A DNA stretch of 64,000 nt. Source: Paragemmobacter ruber. GTDB lineage: Bacteria; Pseudomonadota; Alphaproteobacteria; Rhodobacterales; Rhodobacteraceae. Where the stretch lies: NCBI RefSeq assembly GCF_009908315.1, contig NZ_JAAATW010000004.1, positions 62,001 through 126,000 on the forward strand. Reading direction: 5' to 3'. Numbering within the stretch: the first letter of the stretch is position 1; the number at the start of each line of letters is the position of its first letter. Below the pieces are notes generated by a model, which saw only the letters and a list, made by a program, of their open reading frames with translations, made no database searches and was not told the origin of the DNA. Positions 27,022 through 36,123 of the stretch are shown piece by piece. The position numbers were made by a program, and so were the translations under genes.

Positions 27022-27303
27022 CTACAGCGTTTCCGCCCGCTTCTCTGGGTCCACGATCTGGCCAAAGCGGATGCCGAAGCGTTCGCCCACCATCACCACC
27101 TCGCCCTTCGCGATCAGCGTGCCGTTGACCAGCACATCCAGCGGATCGCCCGCCAGACGGTCCAGTTCGATCACCGAACCCTCTGAAAGCCTTAGCAAAT
27201 CCCGGATCGTCAGCTCGGCCCGGCCGACCTCGACCGTCAGCCGCACCCCGATATTCTCCAACAGACGCAGCCCGTCGCTGCCGGTCTTGACCGCTTCGTT
27301 CAT
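27022..27303 (-). CDS. fliN: Flagellar motor switch protein FliN
   Basis: FliN forms the base of the C ring with FliM. The 93-residue product consists of the SpoA-type domain: NIGVRLTVEVGRAELTIRDL, then EGSVIELDRLAGDPLDVLVNG and GEVVMVGERFGIRFGQIV, all typical. It lacks the longer N-terminal extension of enterobacterial FliN (137 residues). It follows fliM by six bases; the next gene fliO is 335 bases away with its own promoter. Confidence 0.94.
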   Translation of the reverse strand: MNEAVKTGSDGLRLLENIGVRLTVEVGRAELTIRDLLRLSEGSVIELDRLAGDPLDVLVNGTLIAKGEVVMVGERFGIRFGQIVDPEKRAETL

Positions 27304-27309
27304 CGTCCC

Positions 27310-28278
27310 TCAACCCCTTATGCGTTTGGTGATGCTCAAGGCCGACTTGCCCGCAATCTCGCCCGGCACGGCCTCGTAGAAAGGTTTCCCGTCGATCAGC
27401 ACTTCCACCTTGTCCGTCACCTTGGCGGGGATCACGTCCCCCTCCTTCAGGTTCGCCAGATGCCGCAGCGCGATGTCGGGCTCGCACAGCCGCGTGCGCA
27501 CCTCCAGCGGGATGGACAGCACCGCCCGCTCCAGCCGCTCGCGCCAGCTGGCATCATCGTCCAGCGAATCCGACTGCGTGCGCGAACGCAACTGGCTGGC
27601 GATGGGTTTAAGTGTCTGAAACGGATAGAGAATGTCGAAACTCGCCGGCTCGGCATCGGGCAGCTGCACCATGAAGGAACAGTTAACGATCATGTCGTCG
27701 CCATCGACGAAGGCCGCGAATTGCATGTTCTCCTCGCGGCTCACCACGTTGAAGGACAGCTGCATCAGATCGCGCCAGGCCAGTTGCAGCGCGTTGTTCA
27801 GCCGGTCGGTGACGATCTCGATCACCCGCTGCTCGGTCGAGGTGAACTCGTTCCGCCCGTTCTTAACATAGCGGATCGACCCGCCGTAATAGGCATCCGT
27901 CAAAAGGCTGATAAAGGGCGGCGGGATCACGATCAGGTGGTTCCCGCGCAACTCCTCGATCCGCGTGTTGGTCAGCGAGACAAAGTTGTCCTGGCTGTTG
28001 CGATAGTCGTCAAAGGTCCGGGTCTCGGCCGGAAAGGCCGAAATCCGCGGCTGGATGCGCAGCAGGGGCAGAAAGACCGACCGCGCGATCCGGCAGAAGC
28101 GTTCGTTGATCATCCGCAGGGCGTGGTAATCGCCCATCATGGATATGTCATTGGAACCAAAGACATAGGGCCGCACCTCGGCGCCGTCTGCCGATGTGCC
28201 GAACCCGGTCGTATCGGTCAGCCCGCCCACAAGGGCGGCCACCTCATTGGCGGAAAGCTTGCGCGGCGTGTTGGCCAT
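27310..28278 (-). CDS. fliM: Flagellar motor switch protein FliM
   Basis: FliM is the C-ring protein that binds phosphorylated CheY. The product (322 residues from ATG 28278) starts MANTPRKLSANEVAALV, the CheY-binding peptide, then has the middle domain with GSNDISMMGDYHALRMINERF and a C-terminal SpoA domain (GDVIPAKVTDKVEVLIDGKPF). GAGG six bases before 28278 supports this start, though ATGs at 28293 and 28290 overlap the fliL stop and cannot be excluded. Its partner is probably the CheY encoded at 44162. Confidence 0.94.
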   Translation of the reverse strand: MANTPRKLSANEVAALVGGLTDTTGFGTSADGAEVRPYVFGSNDISMMGDYHALRMINERFCRIARSVFLPLLRIQPRISAFPAETRTFDDYRNSQDNFVSLTNTRIEELRGNHLIVIPPPFISLLTDAYYGGSIRYVKNGRNEFTSTEQRVIEIVTDRLNNALQLAWRDLMQLSFNVVSREENMQFAAFVDGDDMIVNCSFMVQLPDAEPASFDILYPFQTLKPIASQLRSRTQSDSLDDDASWRERLERAVLSIPLEVRTRLCEPDIALRHLANLKEGDVIPAKVTDKVEVLIDGKPFYEAVPGEIAGKSALSITKRIRG

Positions 28279-28289
28279 GCCGACCCTCA

Positions 28290-28865
28290 TCATTGCATCA
28301 TGAAGGACGGGAAAAACACGTCCTCCACCCCGCCAAAGCCCTCCAGCTTCTCCAGCCGCTCATTCACCGCATCCTTCAGCGCATCCGCCAGACGCTGTCG
28401 CCCCGCCGTTCCCGCCAGATCCTCGGCGGTAAAGGTCGCCATCACGGCCAGCATGTCCGATTGCAGCGCCAGTTTGTGGGTCTCCACATTGGTGATGACC
28501 TGCGCGTCATATTGCGTGGACACCCCCACCTGCACCTGCAGGAAGGTCTTCGACTCGCGCAGGTTGGATGTCAGGGGTTCGGGAAAGGTGAAATACGAGG
28601 TGACGAAAAGATCCGTCTCCGGCATCTCCTTCACCTGTTTCACCGGCATCTCGCCATCGGTCGCGGCTTCGGCCTCGGCGGCCTGTTCCGGCTCGATCAG
28701 GCGCAGCATGTCCTGCGTCGGCGAAAACGGATTGGCAAAATACACATAGCCCGCCGCAAAGCCGCCCCCCGCCAGTGTGGCGGCAAGGATCAGCTTGCCC
28801 AGCAGACCGAACAGCCGGCGCATCTTGCCGGGTCGCATCGCGGGATCGACGATTTCAACGCTCAT
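28290..28865 (-). CDS. fliL: Flagellar basal body-associated protein FliL
   Basis: FliL is a single-pass inner-membrane protein that surrounds and supports the stator. The 191-residue product has a membrane segment at about residues 22-42 (LGKLILAATLAGGGFAAGYVY), and a periplasmic domain with the conserved SYFTFPEPLTSNLRESKTFLQ region and DALKDAVNERL. A second, shorter FliL-like protein is encoded at 49926, so stators here may have two FliL-type partners. Confidence 0.94.
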   Translation of the reverse strand: MSVEIVDPAMRPGKMRRLFGLLGKLILAATLAGGGFAAGYVYFANPFSPTQDMLRLIEPEQAAEAEAATDGEMPVKQVKEMPETDLFVTSYFTFPEPLTSNLRESKTFLQVQVGVSTQYDAQVITNVETHKLALQSDMLAVMATFTAEDLAGTAGRQRLADALKDAVNERLEKLEGFGGVEDVFFPSFMMQ

Positions 28866-28876
28866 CTCTCATTCCC

Positions 28877-30316
28877 TCAGGCAATCAGGTTCACCAGCCC
28901 GCGCGGGGCCGGGCGTGCAGAAGGGGCCACCATGGCTTCGGCCCCCCGTTCCAGAAAGCGGGCCACCGGCCCATCCCCCCGCGCCGGGCGCTGGTCGCCC
29001 TGCGGGTCGCGGCTCGCGGTTTCCTGGCCGCCCAGCGACAGGCCCGCCCGCGACATCGCTTCCGAGAGACGGTGTTCGTTCTGCTGGATCAGCCGCGCCG
29101 CTTCGGGCGTCTCGGTCACAAAGCGCACCAGCGCCTGCCCGTCCGACATGTCCAGCCGGATCTTCAGCCGCCCCAGATGGTCGGGCGCAAGCTCCAGATC
29201 AATCTGCTGCCCGTCCCCGGACAACTCGGCGCTGATCCGATCCGCCAGCGCGGTTTCCCAGCCCGGCCGTTCGGTCAGGATCGGGCCTGCGGGGGCAAAG
29301 CCGGGCATCCCGCCCGCCATGGCAGGCGGGGCGGTGCCTTGCGGCTGGGCGGGGGCAGGGGACGTGCTGCCCGCCGTCGTATTGACCACCGCCTCGACGG
29401 CCTTATCGGCCCGCGCCTCGGCACCGGCCTGCGTCGCCGCGCGGTCCACGGCCTGCGCCAGTGTCGGGGTCAGCCCCGCCCCTTCGCGCCGCTGCGCGGC
29501 CTCGGCCACGGCGCCAGAACCGGTTGCCGGGGTGGCGGAACCCTCGGTCCCTTCGCCCGCCGTCTCGGCCGCGCCCTCGCCTGCCTCTGAGGGAAGAACC
29601 GATGCCGGGGCGGGCGGTCGCACCTGCGCCTGCATCATGGGCTGCATCGCCCCGCCCGCAAGCGCCGCGCTCACGGCCTGCCCCAGCGCGGCCTCGCCCT
29701 CGCCTTCCGGCACCAGCGCCGCAGGCACGGGCGCGGCGGGCGCCATGGCCACCACAAGGGCCGGGTCCACCGCCAAGCTGGCATCGCCCTCGCCCTCTGC
29801 ATTGTCCGCGATCGGGCTTTCCGCCCCGCCCTCTGCCACCTCGCCCTCGGCCACCTTGCCGGTTGCCGCCATCTTCGGCGGCAACAGCGCCGCCGCCGCT
29901 GCCTGCAGCGCGGCGGGGGTCGGGGCCTCGGGGCTCGTTGCCTCGGCAGGGGGAAGCTCGGCGCCCATGCCGGGCAGGCGGGCGGCGGCCTCTTCCAGCG
30001 CGGCCATCCCGGCGCCAACGCCGGGCAGCAACGCCGCCACCTTGCCCAGATCATCCAGTGTCACGCCGGGCGCATCGGCCGTGGCGGCATCACCCGTGTG
30101 CCCCGTCGTGCCCCCCGTCCCCGGCTGCACGACCGTGGCCCCGGCCTCCGGCGCCGTGTCGGCGCCTGCCTCGGGCTGCATCGCTCCGGCCAGTGTCTGG
30201 GCAAATCCATCCGCACCCCCCGCTGCCGATCCTGCCACGACCGGCCCGGCAGCAGGGGATGCCGCCTCGGGCATCGCCGGGGCGCGCACAATCGCTATGG
30301 CATCGGTCATGGTCAT
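28877..30316 (-). CDS. fliK: Hook-length control protein FliK
   Basis: FliK measures hook length and triggers the FlhB switch. The product is about 479 residues, Ala/Pro/Glu rich over the first 350 as in other FliK rulers, with the conserved C-terminal domain: ISAELSGDGQQIDLELAPDH, LGRLKIRLDMSDGQALVRF and PEAARLIQQNEHRLSEAM. The frame opens at 30355, but AGAGGA before ATG 30316 makes that start more likely. It heads the fliKLMN unit, with a sigma-54 promoter at 30386-30402. Confidence 0.9.
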   Translation of the reverse strand: MTMTDAIAIVRAPAMPEAASPAAGPVVAGSAAGGADGFAQTLAGAMQPEAGADTAPEAGATVVQPGTGGTTGHTGDAATADAPGVTLDDLGKVAALLPGVGAGMAALEEAAARLPGMGAELPPAEATSPEAPTPAALQAAAAALLPPKMAATGKVAEGEVAEGGAESPIADNAEGEGDASLAVDPALVVAMAPAAPVPAALVPEGEGEAALGQAVSAALAGGAMQPMMQAQVRPPAPASVLPSEAGEGAAETAGEGTEGSATPATGSGAVAEAAQRREGAGLTPTLAQAVDRAATQAGAEARADKAVEAVVNTTAGSTSPAPAQPQGTAPPAMAGGMPGFAPAGPILTERPGWETALADRISAELSGDGQQIDLELAPDHLGRLKIRLDMSDGQALVRFVTETPEAARLIQQNEHRLSEAMSRAGLSLGGQETASRDPQGDQRPARGDGPVARFLERGAEAMVAPSARPAPRGLVNLIA

Positions 30317-30385
30317 CGCGTCGGGGTCCTCTTTAAGGTCTGCGTCACTGTCCATGGGCTGGACAGGGCCACCTGCGGCCTGTCT

Positions 30386-30402
30386 TGCAAATCCGGTGCC
30401 AA
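30386..30402 (-). promoter_or_regulatory. Sigma-54 promoter of fliKLMN
   Basis: Read on the minus strand, TTGGCACC-GGAT-TTGCA: a perfect -12, one mismatch at the end of the -24 box, strict GG-N10-GC spacing. It begins one or two bases after the fliJ stop. Confidence 0.8.
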
Positions 30403-30403
30403 C

Positions 30404-30811
30404 TCACCGCCGACGCGGCGGCATCGCCCCGTCGCGCAGGGCCAGCCGCTCCTCGGCCTCGGTCCGCCGGACCGATCCGGCCTTGTCGGTCAGCGTCTGG
30501 TGGCGCTGCTCCTGCTGCGCCAGCCTGGCGCGATCCTCGGCCATCCGCGCCGCCAGCGCCGCCTGCCGATCCTCCAGCCGCGCCGCCTCGGCCAGAAGCT
30601 GCGCCGCCATGGCGCGTTCCGCCGCGATCTCGCTGGCCAGCCGCACCCCCTGTGACTGCCCCTGCCGCTGCAGCGCCTCGCGCAGGCGCTGGGCCATCCG
30701 CTCGGCCTCGGCCTTCTGCGCCGCCGCCTGCCGCAGATCGGCCAGCGTGCCCGCGATCCGCGCCTTCTCCTTCAGCGCCATCAGCCCCAGCGTGCGTGAC
30801 TTGCCGCTCAT
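30404..30811 (-). CDS. fliJ: Flagellar export chaperone / stalk protein FliJ
   Basis: FliJ is a coiled coil that sits in the centre of the FliI ATPase ring. The 135-residue product is helical almost throughout (ADLRQAAAQKAEAERMAQRL and onwards) with the heptad-like Ala/Leu/Glu/Arg pattern typical of this poorly conserved family. Identification rests on this and on its start overlapping the fliI stop by four bases. It is the last gene of the fleT-fliEFGHIJ unit. Confidence 0.85.
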   Translation of the reverse strand: MSGKSRTLGLMALKEKARIAGTLADLRQAAAQKAEAERMAQRLREALQRQGQSQGVRLASEIAAERAMAAQLLAEAARLEDRQAALAARMAEDRARLAQQEQRHQTLTDKAGSVRRTEAEERLALRDGAMPPRRR

Positions 30812-32139
30812 CCCTCACCCCCGGCCAGCGCCAGCAGCGCCTCGCGGCTGGCGGCGAAATCGGCGGGCTCATGCGCGCCCTGCCGGATGAAACCCTCGAT
30901 CTGCGGCCAGAGGCGGATCGCCTCGTCCAGCCGCAGGTCCTGCCCCGGCACATAGCCGCCCATCAGCATCAAGTCGCGGTTGTCCATATACAGCGTGATC
31001 ATCCGGCGCAGCTTCTGCGCCGCCGCGCGATGCTGGGCATCGGTGATGTCGCCCATCACCCGGCTGGCCGATTGTGGCAGATCCACCGCCGGATAGACGC
31101 CCATCTGCGTCTGGCGGCGGCTCAGCACGATATGCCCGTCCAGGATGGCCCGCGCCGTATCGACCACCGGGTCGTTCGTGGTGTCGTCGCCATCCGCCAG
31201 CACCGTATAGATCGCCGTGATCGCCCCCTCGCCGGGCAAACCCGGCCCCGTCCGTTCGATCAGCCCGGGGATCAGCGACACGACCGATGGCGGATAGCCC
31301 TTCGCCGTGGGCTGCTCACCCAGAGCCAGCCCGATCTCGCGCTGCGCATGGGCCACGCGCGTCAGGCTGTCCATGATCAGCAGCACCTGCTTGCCCTTGC
31401 TGCGGAAATGTTCGGCAATCGCCGTCGCCCGCCGCGCCGCGCGCAGACGCAGCAGGGGCGACCGGTCCGCCGGCACCGCCACCATGCAGATGCGCTTGGC
31501 GGCTTCCCCCTGCATCACGGACCGCACGAAGGCCCCCACCTCGCGCGCCCGTTCGCCGATCAGACCCACCACGATCACATCCGCCTCGGTGTAGCGCGCC
31601 ATCATCTCCATCAGCACGGATTTCCCCACGCCCGATCCGGCGATGATCCCCACGCGCTGCCCACGCCCCACGGTCAGCGCGGCATTGAGGATCCGCACCC
31701 CCACATCCAGCGGCCGGTCCACCGGCGTGCGCGCCAGCGGGTTCATCAGCCGCCCGGCCAAGGGCCATGCCGCATCGCAGCGCGGCGCGGGCAACCCGTC
31801 CAGCGGATGCCCCTCGGCATCCACCACCCGGCCCAGAAGCGCCTCGCCCACCTCGGCCATCTGCCCGCCGTCGATCACCCGCACCCGCGCGCCCGCAAGG
31901 ATCGCCGCCCCGGGCTGGTTGAGGAACATCATCACATGACCGCGCGCGAAACCGATCACCTCGCCCTGCACCGGATCGCCGGTCTGGGTGGCGATCTCGC
32001 ACAGCGTGCCGGGGCTGGCGGGAAACCCCGTCGCTTCCAGGATCAGGCCGTCATAGCGCAGCACCCGCCCCTCGATCCGGGGCGCGGGCGCCGCGGCCCG
32101 CCGCGCCACCTCGGCGCCCAGCTGCGCCATCAGGCTCAT
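30808..32139 (-). CDS. fliI: Flagellar export ATPase FliI
   Basis: FliI is the ATPase that feeds substrates to the export gate. The 443-residue product is an F1-beta-like ATPase with Walker A GSGVGKS near residue 166, GLIGERAREVGAFV, Walker B region QVLLIMDSLTRVAHAQREIG and the TQMGVYPAVDLPQSASR block, all matching the FliI/type III ATPase family. The start overlaps the fliH stop by four bases, and its end overlaps fliJ in the same way. Confidence 0.96.
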   Translation of the reverse strand: MSLMAQLGAEVARRAAAPAPRIEGRVLRYDGLILEATGFPASPGTLCEIATQTGDPVQGEVIGFARGHVMMFLNQPGAAILAGARVRVIDGGQMAEVGEALLGRVVDAEGHPLDGLPAPRCDAAWPLAGRLMNPLARTPVDRPLDVGVRILNAALTVGRGQRVGIIAGSGVGKSVLMEMMARYTEADVIVVGLIGERAREVGAFVRSVMQGEAAKRICMVAVPADRSPLLRLRAARRATAIAEHFRSKGKQVLLIMDSLTRVAHAQREIGLALGEQPTAKGYPPSVVSLIPGLIERTGPGLPGEGAITAIYTVLADGDDTTNDPVVDTARAILDGHIVLSRRQTQMGVYPAVDLPQSASRVMGDITDAQHRAAAQKLRRMITLYMDNRDLMLMGGYVPGQDLRLDEAIRLWPQIEGFIRQGAHEPADFAASREALLALAGGEG

Positions 32140-32909
32140 GCCCGCGCCTCCAGCAGATCGGCCAGCGTGATGCCTTCGGCCCGCACCTCCACATCGCCGC
32201 GCGCCAGCCGGTCATCGGCCATCAGCGTGGCCGCACCCGCCACCTCGCACCCGGCCAGATGCGGCGTGATCGCGGCCAGATCGGCGGGATGCAGCCGCAC
32301 CGACACCGCCCGCACGCCCTGCGCCACCCGATCGGCCATCGCCTCCACCCGCGCGGCGAATGCCGCGGGCAGCGCATCGATCATCTGGCCCGCGCGTTCA
32401 GCGGCGAGCTTGCGCACCGCCTGCCCGATCACCTCGGCCATGTTTCCGGCGGCATCCGCCCCGCCCGTCAGCCCCGCCAGCGCCGCGACAAAGGCATCGC
32501 GCGCCGGAACAAGCCCCGCCTCCGCCTCGGCCAGCGCGGCGGCGCGCCCCTCGGCGCGGCCTTCCTCGATCCCGTCGGCGCGGCCTGCGGCATAGCCCTC
32601 GCTCCGCGCCTCGGCCAGCCGCCGCGCGGGGTCTTCCACCACCGGGGCAGGGGTCACCTCCACCGCATCGGCGGCCAGCACTTCGCCCCCCAACACGGCG
32701 CCCCCCATCCCCGGCTCCGCGCCTGCCGTCCCGTCGTCCAGCATCACCGCAGACGGGTCGATGCGCCGCACCTCTTCCAGCCGCGCGCGGCGGAAGGTGG
32801 CATCCTGCGGCGCCAGCGGCGCCGCCCCGGTAAATCCCTTCTGCGCCGATGCCCGGATCAGCGCCATCACCTCTGCCGGGCCCATGGACCGTGCTTCGCT
32901 ACCATCCAT
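32136..32909 (-). CDS. fliH: Flagellar export ATPase regulator FliH
   Basis: FliH binds FliI and links it to the C ring. The 257-residue product has a variable N terminus, then the glycine-repeat helix EARSEGYAAGRADGIEEGRAEG near residues 102-123 that is the family hallmark, then the C-terminal domain similar to the V-type ATPase E subunit (VRAVSVRLHPADLAAITPHL). It starts three bases after fliG and overlaps fliI. Confidence 0.9.
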   Translation of the reverse strand: MDGSEARSMGPAEVMALIRASAQKGFTGAAPLAPQDATFRRARLEEVRRIDPSAVMLDDGTAGAEPGMGGAVLGGEVLAADAVEVTPAPVVEDPARRLAEARSEGYAAGRADGIEEGRAEGRAAALAEAEAGLVPARDAFVAALAGLTGGADAAGNMAEVIGQAVRKLAAERAGQMIDALPAAFAARVEAMADRVAQGVRAVSVRLHPADLAAITPHLAGCEVAGAATLMADDRLARGDVEVRAEGITLADLLEARA

Positions 32910-32912
32910 GGC

Positions 32913-33962
32913 TTACACCATCTGCTCGCCGCCGCGGCCCGCCAGCACGATCGTGCCTTCGTCCGACAGCTTCCGCGCCGTGGCCACGATGGCCTTCTGC
33001 GCCTCCTGCACATCGGTCAGGCGCACCGGGCCAAGCGCCTCCATCTCGTCCTTCAGGTTGGCGGCGGCCCGGCTCGACATGCAGCCCAACAGCTTGTCGC
33101 GCAGGCCCTCGCTCGTGCCCTTCAAGGCCAGCACAAGCTGTTCGTTGTCCACGCTGCGCAGCAAGGTCTGCAGCGACCGCTCGTCGGACTGCTCCAGATT
33201 GTCGAAGACAAACATGTTGTCCATGATCGACTGCATCAGATCGCGGTCCTCCTTCTTCACCTCGCGCAGGATGCGTTGCTCCATCGCCGTGCGGGTAAAG
33301 TTCATGATCCGCGCCGCCGCCTTGACCCCGCCGATCTGGCTCGCCCGCGTGGTGGCCGATGCCTTGAACTTCCGCTGCATCACCTGTTCCAGATCGCGCA
33401 GCGCCTCGGGCTGGATCGACGACAGGTCGGCAATGCGGCGGATGATGTCAGGCTGGCTTGCCTCTGGCAGCAGCGTCAGAACATCCGCCGCCAGCGCGTA
33501 ATCCAGACAGGCGATCACCAGCGCGATGATCTGCGGGTGTTCATCCACGATCAGCTCGGCGATGGAACGCGCATCCATCCAGTCCAAAATCTCGATGGGC
33601 CGCTCGGCCGAAGACGGGTTGATCCGGCTGATGATCGACTGCGCCTTGTCCTCGCCCAAGGCCTCGGTCATCACCGACCGGATATAGACCGGCGCGCCAT
33701 GGTTCAGCCCCGTCTCGCGGTTCAGGCCGACCAGAAATTCCTCCACCACATGTTCCAGCGTCAGCTGGTCCACATCGCCCACCGAATACATCGCCGCGCC
33801 CAGATGCTGCACCTCCGTCGGCGTCAACTCGCGCAGCACGGCCGCCGCACCGCGTTCGCCAAACAGCATCATCAGCACCGCGGCGCGCTGGATCGGCGTC
33901 AGCTGATCAAGCGGCTGCGGCATGGGTGGGGCAGGGGCGGCGACAGGGCGGGGGGCGGGCAT
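32913..33962 (-). CDS. fliG: Flagellar motor switch protein FliG
   Basis: FliG is the C-ring protein on which stators act. The 349-residue product has the N-terminal domain that binds FliF (QRAAVLMMLFGERGAAAVL), the middle domain with the EHPQ motif (VDEHPQIIALVIACLD) and the C-terminal domain with KKEDRDLMQSIMDNMFVFDN and DKLLGCMSSRAAANLKDEM, which includes the charged torque helix. GAGGAG six bases before the ATG fixes the start. Confidence 0.96.
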   Translation of the reverse strand: MPAPRPVAAPAPPMPQPLDQLTPIQRAAVLMMLFGERGAAAVLRELTPTEVQHLGAAMYSVGDVDQLTLEHVVEEFLVGLNRETGLNHGAPVYIRSVMTEALGEDKAQSIISRINPSSAERPIEILDWMDARSIAELIVDEHPQIIALVIACLDYALAADVLTLLPEASQPDIIRRIADLSSIQPEALRDLEQVMQRKFKASATTRASQIGGVKAAARIMNFTRTAMEQRILREVKKEDRDLMQSIMDNMFVFDNLEQSDERSLQTLLRSVDNEQLVLALKGTSEGLRDKLLGCMSSRAAANLKDEMEALGPVRLTDVQEAQKAIVATARKLSDEGTIVLAGRGGEQMV

Positions 33963-34011
33963 GGTCTGCTCCTCTTCTTCACTTCGTCTTCAGGTCGGAT
34001 GCGGCAGGGGC

Positions 34012-35724
34012 TCAGGCCCCCGGCATCCGGTCCAGATCATCCTTCATCATCCGCTGCAGGACGGATGCGATCCGCCCCGGGTCCTCGGCCACGATCTGGC
34101 GCAGCACGGCGAACTTCTCCTCGCGCGTCACATTCGCGCCCAGCGCGGCGCTTGTCAGCTTCGCGCGGCGTGCCTCCAGCCGCGCCTGCACATCCTCCAG
34201 ACTGTCGCCCGCCGCTACCTCCACGCCGCTCAGGCCGCCAAGGTTCATCCCGCCGCCCTGCGCAGGCCCCTCGCCGGGCATCGACACCCGGGTAAGCAGC
34301 GGCCGGATGATCCCCAGCGCCACGATGGCGATCAGCGCGATCATCCCCAGCTGGCGCAGCACTTCAGGCAGCCAAGACAGATCGGCGGGCGGTTCCACCA
34401 TCACGGTATCCATGAAGGGTTGCGCCGTGATGGTGATCGTGTCGCCACGCTCGGCATCAAAGCCGATGGCGGTCTGTGCCAGCCGCTCCAGATCGGCGCG
34501 CAGATCGTCGGGCAGCAGTGGCGCGGGCGGCGCGCCCTCTTCCGCCGGGGCGGCGGGCGGCATCGCCCGCATCAGGATCGCCGCGCTGATCCGGGTGATC
34601 TGCGCCGTGGCGGGCTGGGTGGTTTCCACCGTCCGGCTCACCTCGTAGTTCCGTGTCGTTCCCGACGACCGGTTGGTGATCGCGCCTGCCAGAGGCTGCG
34701 CCTCGGTCGCCTCGCCCGCAGGCACCAGATCCGCCTGGTTCGGGGGGGCATTGGCCACCGCGCCGGGGATCCCCCGCGCGGGCGGCTCGCTGCTTTCCAC
34801 CAGTTCCGATTGCTCCGACCGCAGCGCCGTCGCGGCGGGGTCCACCCGTTCCTCGGTGATCTGGCTTTGGGTGAAATCCATGTCCACCGTGACCTGCACC
34901 GACAGGTTGCCCGCCCCCGCGATCGGCGTCAGCAGCGCCTCGATCCGCTCGCGGTAGAGCTTCTCCACCTCCAGCCGGTGCTGCAACTGCCGGTCCGACA
35001 CCTGCGCCGCCGGGTCGTCCGACCCGCGCGACAACAACCGCCCCATCTGATCGACCACCGACACATCGCCCCGCGCCATGCCGGGCACCGATGTGGCCAC
35101 CAGGTTCACGATGGCCTCCACCTGCGACGCCTCGAGCACCCGCCCCGGCGCAAGCTGGACAAAGACCGATGCCTTCGGCGGCTGCATGTCGCGCAGAAAG
35201 GCCGATTTCTCGGGCAGCGCCAGATGCACCCGCGCCTGCGCGATGGACGAAATCTCGGTGATCGACCGCGCCAAATCCAATTCCTGCGCCTGCCGCAGCC
35301 GCGCCCCTTCAACCGACCGGCTCGCCCCCATGGGCAGTTCCGTCAGCACGTCATTCGCATCCGGCAGCGATTGCGGCAGTCCCTGCGCCGCAAGCTGCAT
35401 CCGCGCGCGGTGATAATCGCCCGTCGGCACCTCGACCTGGCCCGTCACGCTGTCCACCGTCGCGTTGATCCCCGCCGATCCCAGCACATCCATCACGCGG
35501 GCCTTGTCGGCCTCGGCCAGCCCGGGGAACAGCACCATCCGCGCGGGTTCCCGCAGCAACAGCCAGCCCCCCACCGCCAGCACCGCCACACCCAGCATCA
35601 GGATCGCAGGCATCGCGCGGCGCAGCGCGGGCTGGTTGCCCATCCGCATCACCTGGCTCAGCGCGCCCTTCGCCTGCGCCATCAGCGCATTGCCACCACT
35701 CATCGGAACCGGGGTCATCGCCAT
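34012..35724 (-). CDS. fliF: Flagellar MS-ring protein FliF
   Basis: FliF builds the MS ring, the first structure of the basal body. The 570-residue product has a first membrane segment near residues 38-57 (RAMPAILMLGVAVLAVGGWL), the ring-building motifs with GLAEADKARVMDVL and the YscJ-like core (KSAFLRDMQPPKASVFVQL), a periplasmic region, and a second membrane segment near residue 465 (LGMIALIAIVALGIIRPLL) before the FliG-binding C terminus. Length matches the family (about 550). Confidence 0.95.
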   Translation of the reverse strand: MAMTPVPMSGGNALMAQAKGALSQVMRMGNQPALRRAMPAILMLGVAVLAVGGWLLLREPARMVLFPGLAEADKARVMDVLGSAGINATVDSVTGQVEVPTGDYHRARMQLAAQGLPQSLPDANDVLTELPMGASRSVEGARLRQAQELDLARSITEISSIAQARVHLALPEKSAFLRDMQPPKASVFVQLAPGRVLEASQVEAIVNLVATSVPGMARGDVSVVDQMGRLLSRGSDDPAAQVSDRQLQHRLEVEKLYRERIEALLTPIAGAGNLSVQVTVDMDFTQSQITEERVDPAATALRSEQSELVESSEPPARGIPGAVANAPPNQADLVPAGEATEAQPLAGAITNRSSGTTRNYEVSRTVETTQPATAQITRISAAILMRAMPPAAPAEEGAPPAPLLPDDLRADLERLAQTAIGFDAERGDTITITAQPFMDTVMVEPPADLSWLPEVLRQLGMIALIAIVALGIIRPLLTRVSMPGEGPAQGGGMNLGGLSGVEVAAGDSLEDVQARLEARRAKLTSAALGANVTREEKFAVLRQIVAEDPGRIASVLQRMMKDDLDRMPGA

Positions 35725-35759
35725 GGTCAGTTATTCCTCAATCCGGCCTTCGCCCTGCC

Positions 35760-36107
35760 TCAGACTGGCATGTTCATGATGTCGCGATAGGCGCCCAGCG
35801 CCTTGTTCCGCACGTTCAACGCGAACTGGAACCCCAGCGACGAAATCTGCTGATCCACCATCACCGAGGCGAGGTCGGTCTCCCGCCCCAACTCGAAGTT
35901 CCGCGCCGATTGCGACGCCTTGGCTTGCGCTGCCGCCAGATCGTCGATCGCGCCCGCGACCCGCGCGCCAAAGCCCGGGCCATCCGCGCCCTGTGCGCCC
36001 AAGGGTCCCATGGCAGGTCCCATGGCCGCGCCCGCCTGCTGCGGCGCCTCGGGGCGGATCACCCCTGCCGCAAAGGGCGAAAATCCGTTGACCGGTCCCA
36101 CCGACAT
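35760..36107 (-). CDS. fliE: MS ring-rod junction protein FliE
   Basis: FliE connects the MS ring to the rod and is the first exported substrate. The 115-residue length is typical. The conserved C-terminal half is present: DLAAAQAKASQSARNFELG, then VMVDQQISSLGFQFALNVRN and KALGAYRDIMNMPV. It lies between fleT and fliF as in the fleT-fliEFGHIJ operon known from R. sphaeroides. Confidence 0.94.
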   Translation of the reverse strand: MSVGPVNGFSPFAAGVIRPEAPQQAGAAMGPAMGPLGAQGADGPGFGARVAGAIDDLAAAQAKASQSARNFELGRETDLASVMVDQQISSLGFQFALNVRNKALGAYRDIMNMPV

Positions 36108-36123
36108 CGCTCACCCCCTGCGA